Shown here: positions 60,033-60,229 of the stretch, piece by piece
Position numbering within the stretch: position 1 is the first letter of the stretch
Layout: every line of letters begins with the position of its first letter
DNA from: Pirellulales bacterium
Lineage (GTDB): Bacteria > Planctomycetota > Planctomycetia > Pirellulales > UBA1268
Assembly (NCBI GenBank): GCA_016779265.1
Contig: JADHNY010000013.1
Coordinates: 1 to 60,229, forward strand
Reading direction: 5' to 3'
Length of the DNA: 60,229 bases
Notes under the pieces: generated by a model
The model's database searches: none
Seen by the model: the letters and a program-made list of their open reading frames with translations, nothing else
What the model was told of the DNA's origin: nothing
Translations under genes and position numbers: made by a program

Positions 60033-60229
60033 GTCGCTGCTCCCGCACCGAAGTCGTATCGGCAACACACACCCGCCACCCTCGCTACGGCCGACATGAC
60101 CCCGCAGAACCGCCCAATCCGTAAACTCTGTCATGCCGAACAGTTGGCGGAAAACACGCCCCCCGATTAGGCGGCGATCCAGCTGCGGAAAAGGCATGTG
60201 GCGGTCGTTGCAGTCCTGCTGCCACGTTC

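Overview
The window is high-GC DNA from a planctomycete, most likely of the Pirellulales type. The evidence is a PEP-CTERM/dockerin-like secreted protein with beta-strand repeats, a secreted protein with a widened CX4CH haem-like motif, several long secreted or low-complexity proteins of planctomycete style, and genes for tetrahydromethanopterin (H4MPT) and methanofuran synthesis, a bacterial C1 cofactor set known from planctomycetes and methylotrophs. Shine-Dalgarno sites are patchy, so several starts were chosen from family alignment or promoter position.

Layout. 1-7.4 kb: tRNA-Pro, pyrF, ndk, a secreted haem-motif protein, ftsH, a Dabb protein, purine nucleoside phosphorylase and dapA. 7.5-15.5 kb: a minus-strand run of seven tightly packed genes, transcribed from a membrane beta-propeller through an SDR-fold protein, a dihydropteroate-synthase-like protein, pabB, pabA and a DUF447 protein to beta-RFAP synthase. 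This is an H4MPT-synthesis operon. 15.8-26.3 kb: a Cys/Met-metabolism PLP enzyme, a large secreted beta-rich protein, a polyampholyte Arg/Asp/Glu protein, a conserved hypothetical, a small ORF, rho with a possible very long leader, and a thioredoxin-linker-YHS-like protein. 26.4-33.7 kb: glpK-glpD, a secretin-STN-like protein, a TPR protein, and a three-gene operon ending in mfnB and a PHA-system gene. 33.9-40.2 kb: a NhaD-like antiporter, RNase D, an extended-SDR reductase, tRNA-Ser, VanZ-like and HIT proteins. 40.2-60.2 kb: a very long glycosidase-like protein, a degenerate sulfatase-fold protein, a Tat-exported TIM barrel, a SET-domain protein, an RND/MMPL exporter, a degenerate oxoamine-synthase-like protein with an acyl-carrier-like domain, aconitase, a small membrane protein, the PEP-CTERM protein and a secreted alpha/beta hydrolase.

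The most interesting signals are: (1) the H4MPT operon contains an SDR-fold protein that has lost Asn, Ser and Tyr of the catalytic tetrad; (2) the oxoamine-synthase-like protein has lost both its PLP lysine and the carrier serine; (3) Rho has an Arg/Gly tail where the helix bundle should be, and a strong promoter about 650 nt upstream; (4) A-tract/T-tract hairpins recur at gene ends; (5) direct repeats and hairpins abut several small-gene starts. No integrase, transposase, CRISPR array or rRNA was seen. Functional calls rest on sequence recognition only; no searches were run.
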